From NCBI GenBank assembly GCA_021767325.1, contig JAASTM010000012.1, positions 1-14,230 of the forward strand: a stretch of DNA of 14,230 nt, read 5' to 3'. How positions within the stretch are numbered: the stretch's first letter is position 1; the number at the start of each line of letters is the position of its first letter. A model generated the notes under the pieces. It ran no database searches, had not been told where the DNA came from, and worked only from the letters and a program-made list of their open reading frames with translations. The position numbers were made by a program, and so were the translations under genes. This DNA is from Spirochaetales bacterium. Its GTDB lineage: Bacteria; Spirochaetota; Spirochaetia; DSM-16054; Sediminispirochaetaceae. This document shows positions 13,940 through 14,230 of this stretch, one piece after another.

Positions 13940-14230
13940 ATGGATAAGCCGAAAATTGCACTGGTAACCGGAGCTGCCGGCACGATGGGGATGGCCGTGA
14001 CCGAAACCTTTATTTCCGAGGGAATCGAGGTGGTTATGGTCGATATTGTCGGGGACAAGCTCGAATCAGCGGCCGAGCGGCTCGGCCCGCAGGCGCATCC
14101 CTATGCCTTTGATATCAGCGATCCGGAACAGGTGGAAACATCCGTGCGGAAGATCACACAAGAGGTCGGCCCGGTTACCATACTGGTGAACAACGCCGGC
14201 ATTCTGTCGAACAACAAAGTAATGGAAACT
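13940..14230 (+). CDS. Short-chain dehydrogenase/reductase (partial, 3' end outside window)
   Basis: The N-terminal 97 residues of a classical SDR (NAD(P)-dependent oxidoreductase, Rossmann fold). Visible: first beta strand IALVTG and the cofactor loop TGAAGTMG (10-17), an acidic residue at the end of strand 2 (Asp35 in VVMVDI), which usually means NAD(H) preference, DISD (58-61) for adenine contact, and the NNAG motif at 84-87. The catalytic Ser-Tyr-Lys lies beyond the window. The usual second Gly of TGxxxGxG is Thr15 here. The start is ATG 13940 because GGAGG lies five nt upstream; an in-frame ATG at 13928 would add four residues but has a poorly spaced site. It is co-directional with the regulator, 105 bases away. 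It may belong to the same sugar or sugar-acid pathway, but that is unproven. Confidence 0.88.
   Translation, partial: MDKPKIALVTGAAGTMGMAVTETFISEGIEVVMVDIVGDKLESAAERLGPQAHPYAFDISDPEQVETSVRKITQEVGPVTILVNNAGILSNNKVMET

Overview
The window reads as part of a Gram-negative (diderm) bacterial chromosome, most likely a free-living or environmental spirochaete. This assignment is an inference. It rests on a 7TMR-DISM receptor joined to a class III nucleotide cyclase, a combination common in spirochaetes, and on a solute-binding protein whose signal peptide ends in an ANGSQEE-type junction like those of many spirochaete binding proteins. No rRNA, tRNA, CRISPR array or mobile element is visible. Almost all the DNA is coding, and no gene-free stretch exceeds about 200 bases.

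Layout: (1) Positions 1-1538, minus strand: the N-terminal 512 codons of a membrane nucleotide cyclase (signal peptide, periplasmic sensor, seven membrane segments, start of the cyclase domain), cut by the window edge. (2) Positions 1692-11708, minus strand: nine tightly packed genes in the order acid-sugar kinase (DUF1537), iron-type alcohol dehydrogenase, PdxA2-like dehydrogenase, dipeptide-type ABC transporter (binding protein, permeases B and C, ATPases D and F), and a DapA/NanA-family aldolase. The genes overlap or lie within about 65 bases of each other, and the set ends at a strong intrinsic terminator (1618-1658). (3) Positions 11709-11911: a divergent control region with a near-perfect sigma-54 promoter for the operon, a 24-bp interrupted palindrome and a 10-bp palindrome as enhancer candidates, and a sigma-70-like promoter for the regulator. 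(4) Positions 11912-13834, plus strand: a PrpR-type sigma-54 activator (PrpR_N, PAS, AAA+, Fis-type HTH). (5) Positions 13940-14230, plus strand: the start of a short-chain dehydrogenase, cut by the window edge.

How it works together: the DUF1537 kinase and PdxA2 are the established pair that turns D-threonate or D-erythronate into dihydroxyacetone phosphate (phosphorylation, then oxidation at C3 and loss of CO2). Here they share an operon with a peptide-type importer, a pyruvate-type lyase/aldolase and an Fe-ADH. This suggests that the imported compound is larger than, or at a different oxidation level from, a free C4 acid, and is processed to pyruvate plus a C4 unit. The sigma-54 promoter and the adjacent sigma-54 activator form a self-contained inducible switch. 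The substrate is not determinable from sequence.

All three promoter-proximal genes whose promoters I can place (cyclase, kinase, regulator) have their start codon at or within about three bases of the predicted transcription start, whereas most genes inside the operon have good Shine-Dalgarno sequences. This points to leaderless transcripts for the first genes.
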